Source: Pantoea conspicua (lineage in GTDB: Bacteria > Pseudomonadota > Gammaproteobacteria > Enterobacterales > Enterobacteriaceae). Taken from it: DNA of 60,215 nt. How positions within the stretch are numbered: position 1 is the stretch's first letter; every line of letters starts with the position of its first letter. Position numbers and translations under genes: made by a program. This document shows positions 9,542-19,746 of the stretch, piece by piece. The notes under the pieces are model-generated. The model saw nothing but the letters and a program-made list of their open reading frames with translations, did no database searches and was not told the origin of the DNA. Where the stretch lies: NCBI RefSeq assembly GCF_002095315.1, contig NZ_MLFN01000019.1:1-60215 (forward strand), given 5' to 3'.

Positions 9542-10660
9542 TTAACTGGCGACAACCAGCGGTTTTGCCGGTTTCGCTTTCAGCCCAAACAGGGTCGCGA
9601 GGAAAGAGTGACGCTTGATGACCATATAGCAAAGCGCACTCAGTCCTGACGCAATAGCGGTCACTATGAGCACATACGTCACAGGATAATTATCCGGCAG
9701 GTAGTCGTCCAGCAGCCAGGCGAAGCCAATCGCGATAGGATAGTGCAGAATATAAACCACCAGCGCAGAGTCAACCACGGTGTTAACGATGCGGCTCTCT
9801 TTAAACCGTAACTTTTCAAAAAAGAAGATCACCCAGTAGGAAAAAATCACCGAGAACAGACTGCTGAGCAGTACCGGGATATATTTTGCCACACCCTGCA
9901 GATTAAATTTCAGCGTCAGGAAGAAAGCGATATAACAGATGATCGCCAGCAGCGTCACAAGGGCCGTGTTCAGCAGCGGATGTTTCGCTAATTGCGGGAT
10001 AGCATCACGATTAAGATAAAGGACATAGCCTGCCGCATAATAAACACAGAAACGCGCCGTCACCGGAATTAACGTGATCAGCTCGCCCAGATCTTTTACC
10101 GCGAATTTCACCACAAACAGACTATTCGCCGCGAGTATCAGGGCTGCCAGCCAGACCGTAAACGGCAGGCGTCGGGCAAGGGTGGCCAGCTGCGCGTAGA
10201 GGCGGGCAGGAACGAAAAAGGAAATGACCGAAAGCGACACCAGGAACCACAGGTGATGCAGTTGCATATAGGCGGCCAGCAAACCACTGGTCGAGGTATC
10301 AACCCCTTTAATCGTCGCGCTCAGCCAGTACATCACGCCGGGTATAAAGGCAAAGGCGGCCAGCAGCGGAACCAGCACCCGCTTGCGGCGATTATCATAG
10401 AAAAAAGCCTGCCCCTTGCGTAAGAAAACCATCGCCGAGAACATGCCTGAAAGGAAGAAAAAGGCCTCCATCCGAAAGGTATGGATAAATTCGATCAGCG
10501 AGCTAAAGATCAATGACTCATTTTTATCCGAAACGTAATACCAGCTATTACCGCCTGGCAGACTCCGGGCCGCATGATATAAAACCCCTTCAAGGATAAG
10601 TATGGCGCGCAGAAAATCGAGGCCGATATTTCGGCTCGATAAAAAAGAGGGTGTAGTCAC
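9542..10660 (-). CDS. Acyltransferase-3 family membrane protein (OpgC-like)
   Basis: This 372-residue protein has about ten hydrophobic segments. It begins NIGLDFLRAILILEGVLYHA, the conserved R and H of acyltransferase-3 enzymes, followed by FRMEAFFFLSGMF. The resemblance is to OpgC (MdoC), which transfers succinyl groups to periplasmic glucans, and to other sugar O-acyltransferases. The GTG at 10660 is preferred (AAGG 8 nt upstream, start at the first conserved residues); another GTG at 10726 extends the frame with unlikely sequence. It is divergent from an SGNH hydrolase. Membrane acyltransferase and SGNH partners often work on the same glycan, one moving the acyl group across the membrane and the other attaching or removing it. 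Here the pairing is inferred from position. Confidence 0.8.
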   Translation of the reverse strand: MTTPSFLSSRNIGLDFLRAILILEGVLYHAARSLPGGNSWYYVSDKNESLIFSSLIEFIHTFRMEAFFFLSGMFSAMVFLRKGQAFFYDNRRKRVLVPLLAAFAFIPGVMYWLSATIKGVDTSTSGLLAAYMQLHHLWFLVSLSVISFFVPARLYAQLATLARRLPFTVWLAALILAANSLFVVKFAVKDLGELITLIPVTARFCVYYAAGYVLYLNRDAIPQLAKHPLLNTALVTLLAIICYIAFFLTLKFNLQGVAKYIPVLLSSLFSVIFSYWVIFFFEKLRFKESRIVNTVVDSALVVYILHYPIAIGFAWLLDDYLPDNYPVTYVLIVTAIASGLSALCYMVIKRHSFLATLFGLKAKPAKPLVVAS

Positions 10661-11193
10661 TTTTATTACCTTAATAAATGACGGAGTGTTGGGGTCTGAG
10701 GCGACCTTGTAGCGGCAGAATATCACTCTGAAGTTTAATTAACATATTGCACGACACTTTTCAGAATTTCCCCAGCACGCCATTCTGTCTGATCCATAAA
10801 TTATGATAAACCGGCCTGGTCCTTTTTTAACGTCGCTTTTTTATCTGAAAATGACCTCTGCTGGTAAGCATCAGGCGCGAATTTTCGCCCCAACCCTTGC
10901 TACGCGGCGATTTCGTTGTCCGAAAAGCTGCCGGGCGGATAAAGCTTTGCTTAATCGATGGTTAAAAAACAAGCAGTCCGCGCCTCTGTTGCTGATGTTT
11001 TCTGGCCGCTGAGGTGCGCCTTTTTATATGGCCCGACATCGGCGGAGGTAATGATTGGTTGCTAAAGGGTTCGCTTATTCGCCTCTTGTTCTCTTCAGGC
11101 GGGATAAGGAGAAGAGGGAACGGCAAAATAATTTTGCCGCAGGCGAAATATCACTGATAATCTTTTTTTTCGGTTATGTCAGAGTAACGCCCA
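10661..11193. other. Divergent intergenic region between acyltransferase and SGNH hydrolase genes
   Basis: These 533 bp should hold both divergent promoters. I see no gene I can support; the short frames here have no ribosome site or recognisable protein. Confidence 0.5.
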
Positions 11194-12030
11194 ATGAGAC
11201 ATTTGCTCCTTACACTGTTTGTATCTTTCCCGCTTTGCTTATTTTCCGGCGTGTCACTGGCAGCCATTCAGGACGGTAAATATATTATCGAAGCCTATGG
11301 CGGTTCCAGCACCAAAGGCGCGATGGCCGTCAGAAAGGACGGTAAATTACGGGCTACGCTGACAAAAAATAACGAAATCTCGCAGCTGGGCCAGATGCTG
11401 AAAACCAAATATGGCGCTAACGTCGAGATCGTCAATAAAGGTGAGCTGTCGGCGCAGTCGAAGGATCTGTTACAGGGGCGCTATTTTTACCGCAAGAACA
11501 AAAGCTGGCGTGAAGAGATGGCGGCTTCGCCCGCCGATCTGATTCTGCTTAACTTTGCCACTAACGATGCCCGTCATTATCACTTCAAAGATATTGAACC
11601 GGATTACATCGTCAGTCCGGGGCAATACCGGGCAATCATGTCTGAACTGATCGCCGTGGCGCAGCAGTACGGTAAAGCGGTGATTGTGCAGGAGCCGCAT
11701 CCGTTGTGCGGGCGGGCGGAAAAATGGAACGTTGCACCCTATGTGGCACAGATCGATAACCTGGCCCAGGCCGATGACGTGCCGCTGGTCCGGCAGTACC
11801 AGCGCATTCAGGAGATCGGAAACTGGCAGGCCATGATGTCACCCGACTGCATTCATCCTTCAGAAGCGCTCTATCAGATCAAAGCGCAGGAGACTTTCAG
11901 GGTAGTAGACCGTCATTATGGTCCACAGATTAAAGCCGCGATTAATGCCCCGTCAGCGGCTGTCCCGCCGTCTTCACGCGCCGCTACGGACCGCCAGGGC
12001 GGCAATGCCGGCGGCCAGGATGCCGGATAA
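11194..12030 (+). CDS. Secreted SGNH/GDSL-type hydrolase
   Basis: This 278-residue protein starts with a Sec signal peptide of about 23 residues (cleavage after SLA). The block I motif that is usually GDS is EAYGGSSTKG here, with Gly in place of Asp beside the nucleophilic Ser. Block III appears as NFATNDARHYH and the catalytic dyad as DCIHPSE near residue 220 (D-x-x-H). So a Ser-Asp-His triad is possible despite the odd block I. The last ~30 residues are low-complexity (Ala, Pro, Ser). It would act in the periplasm, perhaps as an esterase on acylated glycans, in concert with the divergent acyltransferase. No strong ribosome site precedes the ATG. The substrate is unknown. Confidence 0.8.
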   Translation: MRHLLLTLFVSFPLCLFSGVSLAAIQDGKYIIEAYGGSSTKGAMAVRKDGKLRATLTKNNEISQLGQMLKTKYGANVEIVNKGELSAQSKDLLQGRYFYRKNKSWREEMAASPADLILLNFATNDARHYHFKDIEPDYIVSPGQYRAIMSELIAVAQQYGKAVIVQEPHPLCGRAEKWNVAPYVAQIDNLAQADDVPLVRQYQRIQEIGNWQAMMSPDCIHPSEALYQIKAQETFRVVDRHYGPQIKAAINAPSAAVPPSSRAATDRQGGNAGGQDAG

Positions 12031-12135
12031 GCGCTATAGCGGGCAGGCGCTGGAAAAACGCACGCTAAATTGCCGCCCGATCAGAGACCTGGCGACGAAG
12101 AGTGGGGCTTTTGCCGCTTTGGTTAAAAAGGCGCA

Positions 12136-12303
12136 TCAGAGGTAGTGACGGACACCATAGACGGCCCAGAACAGGGCATTGGCACCGAGATAAGCCCAGC
12201 ATCCCCAGTAGGCGATAGGTTCGCGTTTGGTTCGGAGTTTAGGCAGGAATGCCAGTAAATAAAGCGCTGAGGCGATAAGCGAAACGAAATAGAAAAATTT
12301 CAT
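12136..12303 (-). CDS. Small two-segment membrane protein, 55 residues
   Basis: This short gene reads MKFFYFVSLIASALYLLAFL, a positively charged loop (KLRTKREP), then a second hydrophobic segment ending GVRHYL. Two ATGs occur in a row (12306 and 12303). AGGAG upstream has 3-nt spacing to the first and 6-nt to the second, so 12303 is chosen. Both ends are clean and codon use is normal for the region, so it looks real although its family is not recognised. It lies alone between the SGNH hydrolase gene and the RND pump, on the opposite strand. Confidence 0.65.
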   Translation of the reverse strand: MKFFYFVSLIASALYLLAFLPKLRTKREPIAYWGCWAYLGANALFWAVYGVRHYL

Positions 12304-12584
12304 CATTCTCTCCTGGTTAATTTCCTTTGTTTTCAGGATAGCCAGGCCTCGCTATTTTGCTTACTGCTGATGAGAGCGATTCACTCTGACCGGCGACGTT
12401 TCAGGCTGAGGGGTGCCAGAACCGCGAGCAAACTCTGCGGGATCAGTTTGTGCGGGATAAAGAAATGATACCGTCAGGATGTTTAGCCTGAACGTAACAA
12501 ACTATAATCAGCGCTGCACCGCTTTGATACAACCTGCAGGAATGCCGGTTTTGCGCCCGCCCTAAAAAGGAAGAGACCCCGCTG

Positions 12585-15500
12585 ATGTTTTCTCGTTTTT
12601 TTATTTATCGTCCCGTCTTTGCATGGGTCGTTGCCATTCTTATCATGCTGCTTGGTGCGCTCTCCATCACACTATTGCCGGTAGAGCAATATCCTGATGT
12701 CGCGCCGCCGTCGGTCAATATCAGTGCCACCTATACCGGCGCATCCGCCGAGACACTGGAAAACAGCGTCACCCAGGTGATTGAGCAGCAGCTGACCGGG
12801 CTGGATCATCTGCTTTATTTCACCTCCAGCAGCAGTTCGCAGGGCAATGTGACGGTGACGGTCACCTTCAGTCAGGGCACCGATCCTGACACCGCACAGG
12901 TGCAGGTGCAGAACAAGGTGCAACAGGCCCTGTCGCGGTTGCCCAGCGAGGTACAGCAACTTGGCGTGACGGTCACCAAATCGCAGTCAAACTTTTTGCT
13001 GGTGATGGGGCTGTATGACACCACCGGCAAGAGCAACAGCACTGACATCGGTGACTGGCTGGTGAGTAATATGCAGGAGCCGCTGGCCAGAACCGAAGGG
13101 GTAGGGGATATCCAGGTCTTCGGCGGACAGTACGCGATGCGTATCTGGCTCGATCCGTTTAAGCTGAACGCCTATTCACTGCAGCCTTCTGACGTGACGG
13201 CAGCGATTCGCTCGCAAAATATTCAGATCTCAGCCGGTAAAATTGGTGGCCTGCCGTCACCTGACAATCAGCAACTGACCGCCACAGTCAGGGCGCAGTC
13301 GCGGCTGCAGACGCCGGAGCAGTTCCGCAACATCATCGTCAAAAGCGATACCCGCGGGGCGGTTGTGCGCGTCGGTGACGTGGCCCGCGTCGAGCTGGGT
13401 GGCGAATCGTACGACATGACGACCCGGCTTAATGGACATCCGGCTGCCGGTATCGGGGTGATGCTGGCACCGGGCGCCAATGCACTCAATACCGCGACCC
13501 TGGTAAAAAATAAAGTGGAAGAGTATCGCCACTCTATGCCGGAAGGCTATGAGGTCGCCTATGCACTTGATAGCACTGACTTCATCAAAATCTCGGTAGA
13601 AGATGTGGTCATCACCCTGATCGAGGCGATAGCGCTGGTCGTCGTGGTGATGTACCTGTTCCTGCAAAACCTCCGCGCGACGCTGATCCCGGCGCTGGCG
13701 GTGCCGGTGGTGCTGCTCGGAACTTTTGGCGTGCTGGCACTGTGCGGTTATACCATCAACACCCTGACGCTGTTTGCCATGGTGCTGGCGATCGGGCTGC
13801 TGGTGGATGACGCGATTGTGGTGGTGGAGAACGTCGAGCGCATCATGCACGACGAAGGTTTACCTGCCCGCGAGGCTACGGAAAAGTCGATGAAAGAGAT
13901 TTCCGGTGCGCTGATCGCTATCGCGCTGGTGTTGTCTGCGGTCTTTCTGCCGATGGCCTTTTTTGCTGGATCGACCGGTGTGATCTACCGGCAATTCTCG
14001 ATCACTATCATTGCGGCCATGTCTTTCTCGGTGCTGGTGGCGCTGACGCTGACACCGGCGCTATGTGGCATGTTGCTGCGCCCCGGAACACCGCATCGCA
14101 AAGGTTTCTTTGGCGGATTTAACCGCTTCTACGCCGCTACTGAACGCCAGTATCGTCACAAAGTGGTCAGCACGCTGCGTCGCCCGCTGATTATGGTGTC
14201 GCTGTATGCTGCAATGGGCGTCGTTCTGTTTGTAATGTTTACCCGATTGCCGGGCAGTTTTCTGCCCACCGAGGATCAGGGCAGTATTATGCTTCAGGCG
14301 ACCCTGCCCGCTGGCGCGACCGCCAGCCGCACCGAAGCGGTTAATAAGCAGATCGTTGACTGGTTTCTGACCGAAGAGAAAGAGAACATCGACGTGGTGT
14401 TTACCATCAACGGCTTTAACTTCAGCGGTGCCGCACAGAATGCCGGCATGGCGTTTATTAAACTGAAAAACTGGGATCAGCGTCCCGGCAAGGAGAACTC
14501 GGCGGAAGCGATCGCCGGACGTGCCACCTATGCGCTTTCTGCTATTCGGGATGCGCAGATCTTTGCCCTGACGCCACCTTCAGTACCCGGCCTGGGGCAG
14601 AATAATGGCTTTACCTATGAATTGCTGGCAAGTGGCGGCACCACTCGCGATGAACTGGGCCAGTTGCGTGATCAACTGCTGCAACGGGCAGCGGAAAGCC
14701 CGGCGCTGATCGGGGTACGCGCGAATATCCTGCCACAGACACCGCAGTTGCAGGTCGATATTGACACCAGTAAGGCGGTGGCGCTGGGACTGCAGCTGGA
14801 TGATGTGACCGATACTCTGACCAGCGCCTGGGGTGGGGCCTATATCAATGACTTTATCGATCGCGGCCGCGTCAAACGGGTCTATGTGCAGGGCGATGGT
14901 CAGTACCGGTCGGCACCGTCCGATCTGGATAAATGGTTTATCCGCAACAGTGAAGGCAGCATGACGCCATTCTCGGCCTTTGCCTCCACCCACTGGACAA
15001 TGGGGCCGGAAAGTCTGAATCGCTACAACGGCTCTGCTTCTTACGAAATCCAGGGGCAGAACGCAGAAGGCTACAGCTCCGGCGATGCGATGAACACTAT
15101 TGAACGGTTGGCTAATCAGCTCCCTGCCGGCACGACCGGGGCCTGGAGTGGTCTCTCATTGCAGGAGAAGCAGGCGGGCGGGCAGTCAACGACCCTGTAT
15201 GCCATCTCTATTCTGGTGGTGTTCCTCTGTCTTGCCGCACTGTATGAAAGCTGGTCAGTACCGTTTTCGGTGTTGCTGGCGGTGCCACTGGGTGTACTGG
15301 GTACGGTGCTGGCCGTCGCCATGCGGGGTCTGAGCAACGACATCTATTTCCAGGTGGCGTTACTGACGACCGTCGGGCTGACCTCCAAGAACGCCATACT
15401 GATAATTGAGTTTGCCGAGGAAGCGGTGCGTCAGGGAAGCTCGCTGAGCGCGGCGGCACTGCAGGCGGCGCGAACCCGTTTACGGCCGATCATGATGACC

Positions 15501-15688
15501 TCGCTGGCGTTTATCGCGGGGTGATCCCGCTGGCGGTCGCTACCGGAGCCGGGGCCAACAGTCGTATCGCGATCGGCACCGGCATTATTGGCGGAACGCT
15601 GGCGGGTACGGTACTGGCACTCTTCTTTGTGCCGCTGTTCTTTGTACTGGTGAAGTATTATCTCACCCGACATCGTAAGGCCGGATAA
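12585..15688 (+). pseudogene. RND-family multidrug efflux pump (AcrB/AcrD type), one frameshift
   Basis: Read across one missing base this is a 1034-residue hydrophobe/amphiphile-efflux RND protein, full length for the family. It starts MFSRFFIYRPVFAWV, with two large periplasmic loops between membrane segments 1-2 and 7-8. The proton-relay residues are present: tandem Asp in GLLVDDAIVVVENVERI and Lys in TVGLTSKNAILI. The frame stops after SLAFIAG; the next frame continues [19 protein letters not shown] to the end. A G4 run at 15518-15521 that should be G5 accounts for it. No membrane-fusion (AcrA-like) gene is adjacent, so like AcrD it would borrow partners encoded elsewhere. The ATG follows AAGGAAGAG. 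The break may be a sequencing error. Confidence 0.9.
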
Positions 15689-15824
15689 TGGTCTGGCACG
15701 TCTGCGGGTTCGCCTGCAGACGTGCTAATCCGGGGCGTAGGGTGATTTTCAGGATGGATTCAGTGGGGGATCTATAGCGTAGAAGTGAGATGCCATTCCA
15801 TGGCGTAAAACGTCCTGGGGCGCC

Positions 15825-16010
15825 TTATTCAGAATTACTTGCAGGACGCCGACTGATTCTGCCCCCTTTCCGACCAGCTTCCCTGGCTTTTTCATGATCG
15901 TTTTTGAAATTGCCGCCACTGACCTTGCCTCCTGCACTGCCAGCTTCGCTCGCACGGCCCGGATCGTTGGCAAAATTGCCGGCACCACCTCTGTATTTCT
16001 GTTGTGTCAT
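15825..16010 (-). CDS. KGG-motif general stress protein (YciG/con-10 type)
   Basis: This 61-residue, very hydrophilic protein has two copies of the stress-induced KGG repeat: RGGAGNFANDPGRASEAGSA and, after GGKVSGG, NFKNDHEKAREAGRKGG. This is the YciG/YmdF family, accumulated in stationary phase and stress in enterobacteria; the molecular role is unclear. The ATG at 16010 has AGGAGG 7 nt upstream. It is a single gene. Confidence 0.88.
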   Translation of the reverse strand: MTQQKYRGGAGNFANDPGRASEAGSAGGKVSGGNFKNDHEKAREAGRKGGRISRRPASNSE

Positions 16011-16214
16011 AGAGAGACCTCCTATCAATGTTCCATTAGATAAAAAGGACTAGCTAGCCACATCACGAAGCATAGATGACCGCTTCGTTTATGCAAATGC
16101 ACATCTGAAAAATAGTGATAACGTTTCAATCATGACCTCGTGCCGTGGCTGAAACGGCAGCGATCCTGCTTTCCCCAGGCTACCCTTATAAGCTCAACGA
16201 AAAAGGAGAACGCG

Positions 16215-16511
16215 ATGACTGATGCAACCTTAATCGATACGCTTGAGTTTGGTTCTGATCAACAGAAGCAAAAATATGAAATTTACGGTGATGATGCCCG
16301 GACGCCCACCCACGCGGTCATTTACCGTCAGCAGCAAGGGGAATGGCAGCCGCTGGATGAGACGCTGAGCTTTGCCGCCCAGGATGAACAGCAGGAAGTA
16401 ACCGGTTCAATGGGGTATGGTGCTGGCGACAGCCTGCCGGACCTGCGCGACTTACCGGCTGAAGCCCGGCAGCGCTGCGAGAAGCACTGGCAGGAGAGCC
16501 GTAATGGGTAA
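16215..16511 (+). CDS. Hypothetical acidic protein, 98 residues
   Basis: The frame starts at 16215 with AAAGGAG upstream and reads MTDATLIDTLEFGSDQQKQK, then a Gln- and Glu-rich body without signal peptide or membrane segment. Good ribosome site, clean start and a terminator-like hairpin after it support a real gene. I do not recognise the family. It stands alone. Confidence 0.6.
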   Translation: MTDATLIDTLEFGSDQQKQKYEIYGDDARTPTHAVIYRQQQGEWQPLDETLSFAAQDEQQEVTGSMGYGAGDSLPDLRDLPAEARQRCEKHWQESRNG

Positions 16512-16522
16512 GCAGTAAATTT

Positions 16523-16551
16523 GCCGGGGGGAGCGCTTCCCGGCTTATTTT
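16523..16551 (+). terminator. Probable terminator after the 98-residue hypothetical gene
   Basis: GCCGGG (16523-16528) pairs with CCCGGC (16539-16544) across a 10-nt loop and is followed by TTATTTT. The loop GGGAGCGCTT can pair further. Confidence 0.55.
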
Positions 16552-17037
16552 ATGCAACCTGCGCGCGCTGACCAATGGTGATTCCGGCCCTCCGCTTTGA
16601 GTTCTGAACGCGTACGGACCAGCTTTTAGCCCTCTATTTTTCACACCAGAAAGCGCTTTTAAGCGCGAAATTCTTCTTATCATAGCGAAAACAATAATAG
16701 GTCGATTCTTAAGGCGATAAAACAATGCCTGCCTGCCGCCCGCTTTGGCCGCAGTAGCCAGTCTGCGAATAGCACTTTTGATTGTCCTGCGTTGCCAGCA
16801 TCGTTCGCCTCAGCGGCACTGAACAACCGCGCTGGCGGTAGGTTGATGACCTTCGTGCCGCCCGAAGCAGATTTCCAGCGGGACAATCAGGCCAGGCAAC
16901 GGTTTACCTCTGCTGACCCGCTGGTGCTGACTACCGCCCGGCACCAGCGGGTTAATCGTCGAAGCTGGCCCGCTTGCGCATATCGCCAGCTCGGCAAACC
17001 GGCGGCTGGATTCTCCAGCTTCGGTGGGATCCTCGGT
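16552..17037. other. Stretch without a supported gene
   Basis: Open frames occur here on both strands but none has a ribosome site or a recognisable protein. The stretch probably includes the decayed upstream region of the chemoreceptor remnant that follows. Confidence 0.5.
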
Positions 17038-17460
17038 ATGTCAAACAACCAGACGCTGTCGGCACGGGTGTTCTTTAATCATGAAGTGAAAGCGATGAGT
17101 CCGTTCCCGGTGGAGAATGCTGGTTACGCAGCGCACTATGCACAACGGGCATTACGTCGCCGGGAAGCACTGAACAGCCTGCAGACCGGCGTGTTTAACC
17201 GGTAATTAACTATCAGCAGGCGCTGATGGAGACAATGCCGGTACTGGAAAGTGCCACTCAAAGTCAGGGGGAAGCTCTGAGCATGGCAGAAACAGTATTC
17301 GTGCCATCAGCGATATTGCCAGCCAGAGCCAGCAGGCGCAGGACCGGCTCGATGACGGACTGGACGATCCGGGAAAAATCTCGCACAGCATTAATGAGAT
17401 AACCCACGGCATCAGTAATATCGCCTTCCAGACCAACATTCTGGCAGCCTGCGTGAATTA
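17038..17460 (+). pseudogene. Chemoreceptor (methyl-accepting) remnant
   Basis: Three successive frames spell a chemoreceptor signalling region. MSNNQTLSARVFF to SLQTGVFNR is followed, after a frame change near 17205, by YQQALMETMPVLESATQSQG. After another change near 17290 comes NSIRAISDIASQSQQAQDRL and then ITHGISNIAFQTNILAA, which matches the highly conserved hairpin tip. It ends in a premature TAA, and the rest of the signalling domain is absent. Several independent lesions and the missing 3' half make this true decay rather than error. Confidence 0.75.
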
Positions 17461-17628
17461 AGCCAGGGCATGGAGGCAACGCAGGGCGCTACAGACCCTG
17501 TCGGGAGACAAGGTTAATGGCTGATTATTAAGCTGAAATGACAACAAAGTGCGGTACAAGCGCATCGGCCAGGCAAGCCGGGCTGGCAGTTGTTACACTT
17601 GACGGTGATAAACCACGCAGAGGTACCA

Positions 17629-18645
17629 ATGAAAATTAAAAGTTATGCAGCCATGCAGGCTGGTCAGGCGCTCGAACTTTATGAATATGACGTTGCTGAA
17701 CTTGCAGCAGAAGAAGTCGAAGTCGAGGTTGAGTATTGTGGTGTCTGTCATTCTGACCTGTCGATGATCGACAATGAGTGGGGCATTTCTCAGTTCCCTG
17801 TTATTGCCGGACACGAAGTGATTGGACGGGTTTCTGCGCTGGGCGATGCGGCCAAAAATAAAGGCTTGTCGATGGGTCAGCGGGTTGGTATTGGCTGGAC
17901 GGCTAAGAGCTGTCAGCACTGCGACGCTTGTATTAATGGTGAGCAGGTTAACTGTCAGCAGGGCAGCACACCGACCATCATGAATAAGGGTGGTTTTGCC
18001 GAGAAACTGCGTGCCGACTGGCAATGGGTTATTCCGCTGCCGGAGAAACTGGACGTCACCACCGCCGGTCCGCTGCTGTGTGGCGGCATCACCGTCTTTA
18101 AGCCGCTGCTGATGAGCAATATCACCGCCACCAGTCGCGTGGGCGTGATCGGTATCGGTGGTCTGGGTCACATTGCCATCAAGATCCTGCACGCAATGGG
18201 TGCTGAAGTGGTGGCTTTCAGCTCGACACCGGATAAAAAGCAATCGATTCTGGACATGGGTGCAGATGAAGTGGTTAACAGCCGTGACGCTGAAGCGCTG
18301 AAACAGCAGGCAGGTCGTTTCGATCTGATCCTCAGCACTGTTGCAGTCGATCTGGACTGGAAACCCTATTTCGCGGCGCTGGCACCTAAAGGTAAGTTTC
18401 ACACCGTTGGCGCCGTGATGAAACCGTTCCAGGTCGGTGCGTTTGACCTGATCATGGGTGACAAAGCGGTAACAGGTTCCTCCACTGGCTCGCCGGGTCA
18501 GCTACGTTCGTTGCTGAAGCTGGCTTCGCGTGCTGATATCGCACCGCAGGTGGAGTTCTTCCCGATGTCAGATATCAATAAAGCGCTGGAACACGTGCGC
18601 GCTGGTAAAGCCAATTACCGTGTAGTGCTGAAAGCCGATTTCTGA
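17629..18645 (+). CDS. ahr: NADPH-dependent aldehyde reductase Ahr (YjgB type)
   Basis: This 338-residue medium-chain zinc alcohol dehydrogenase matches E. coli Ahr closely along its length (for example [52 protein letters not shown]). Catalytic zinc ligands are C40, H62 and C151. Structural zinc ligands are C95, C98, C101 and C109. The nucleotide-binding GIGGLG lies at 175-180. Ahr reduces a wide range of aldehydes to alcohols with NADPH in the cytoplasm. The start at 17629 is preceded by GAGG and matches the family N-terminus. It is monocistronic, with a good terminator. Confidence 0.93.
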   Translation: MKIKSYAAMQAGQALELYEYDVAELAAEEVEVEVEYCGVCHSDLSMIDNEWGISQFPVIAGHEVIGRVSALGDAAKNKGLSMGQRVGIGWTAKSCQHCDACINGEQVNCQQGSTPTIMNKGGFAEKLRADWQWVIPLPEKLDVTTAGPLLCGGITVFKPLLMSNITATSRVGVIGIGGLGHIAIKILHAMGAEVVAFSSTPDKKQSILDMGADEVVNSRDAEALKQQAGRFDLILSTVAVDLDWKPYFAALAPKGKFHTVGAVMKPFQVGAFDLIMGDKAVTGSSTGSPGQLRSLLKLASRADIAPQVEFFPMSDINKALEHVRAGKANYRVVLKADF

Positions 18646-18667
18646 TCATCGTTTTAAGAAAATTCAT

Positions 18668-18691
18668 GCCGCAGATGACTGCGGCTTTTTT
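18668..18691 (+). terminator. Rho-independent terminator of ahr
   Basis: GCCGCAG (18668-18674) pairs perfectly with CTGCGGC (18679-18685) over a 4-nt loop, followed by six T residues. Confidence 0.92.
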
Positions 18692-18923
18692 CGGGCTTTA
18701 CCCTCTGATTCACTCTTTCCTTCCTGTTGTTGAGCAGAGTCTGAACCTGTGTCGGTTAAATTAACGGCACGGTATTCATCGACAGCAGATTGGCCCGATT
18801 TCATCGATCACTGTCCATTGAGCCTGTCACGTCACTCTTCTTAACCGGATAAAGTCACATTATCGCAACGATAGCGTCGTCGACGCTGATTGTATTCAAC
18901 CGAACAGTGACCGGAGCCTGATG

Positions 18924-19703
18924 ATGAAATTGACCCAAGTCCGTAATGCCACGCTGGTACTGCACTATGCGGGCAAGAAATTCCTGATTGACCCGATGCT
19001 GGCTGAAAAAGAAGCCTGGCCGGGCTTTGTGGGCAACGCCCGGCCGCACCTGAGAAATCCGATGGTTGAACTGCCGATGCCGGTTTCACAGCTGCTGGAT
19101 GCCGATGCGGTTATTCTTACCCACATTCATACCGATCACTGGGACGAAGCCGCGCAGCAGCAGCTACCAAAGACAATGATGATTTATACCCAGAACCACA
19201 GCGACGCCGAGCTGATTCGTTCACAGGGCTTTCTCAACGTTCAGGTATTGCAGGAAGAAAATCGATTTGTGGATGGCCTGACAATCTTTAAAACTGATGG
19301 TCAGCATGGCAGCAATGCACTGTATGCCGATAAAGATATGGCCGATCTGCTGGGTGATGCCTGTGGACTGGTGTTTACCCATCCGGCTGAAAAAACGCTC
19401 TACATTGCGGGTGATACTGTCTGGGTTAAGCCGTATGTAAGAAGCCTGCAACGTTTTCAGCCAGACGTAGTGGTGCTGAATATCGGTAATGCAACCAACG
19501 ATCTCTATGGCCCGATTATTATGGGTAAAGAGGATACACTGCATACGCTAAATATAGTGCCTGAAGCCACGCTGGTCGCTTCGCACATGGAAGCGATCAA
19601 CCACTGTCTGCTGACCCGTGCTGAACTGCGCGCGTACACTGTAGAACAGGGCATTGCCGATAACGTGCTGATTCCACATGATGGTGAAACAATGACCTTC
19701 TGA
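18924..19703 (+). CDS. UlaG-like metallo-beta-lactamase-fold hydrolase
   Basis: This 259-residue protein has a complete metallo-beta-lactamase metal set: LTHIHTDHWD (HxHxDH), IAGDTVW (Asp), and ASHMEAINH. The layout, with an N-terminal strand ATLVLHYAGKKFLIDP, is that of the UlaG/YtkL group, which includes L-ascorbate-6-phosphate lactonase. Two ATGs occur (18921 and 18924); GGAG is 7 nt from the second, which is chosen. Forty-three bp downstream a GlxA-type regulator starts on the same strand, so the two are probably co-transcribed. The substrate is unknown. Confidence 0.85.
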   Translation: MKLTQVRNATLVLHYAGKKFLIDPMLAEKEAWPGFVGNARPHLRNPMVELPMPVSQLLDADAVILTHIHTDHWDEAAQQQLPKTMMIYTQNHSDAELIRSQGFLNVQVLQEENRFVDGLTIFKTDGQHGSNALYADKDMADLLGDACGLVFTHPAEKTLYIAGDTVWVKPYVRSLQRFQPDVVVLNIGNATNDLYGPIIMGKEDTLHTLNIVPEATLVASHMEAINHCLLTRAELRAYTVEQGIADNVLIPHDGETMTF

Positions 19704-19746
19704 GCGATCAGAGCAGGGCGGTGTTGAGATGAATAAGGGGAACGAG

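Noticed and set aside
11055..11279. Open frame of 74 codons before the SGNH gene
   Set aside because: It has no ribosome site, unlikely composition, and overlaps the well-supported SGNH start in another frame.
16792..17037. N-terminal part of a 137-codon frame running into the chemoreceptor remnant
   Set aside because: Only the part after 17038 resembles a chemoreceptor; the upstream part has no family match or ribosome site.
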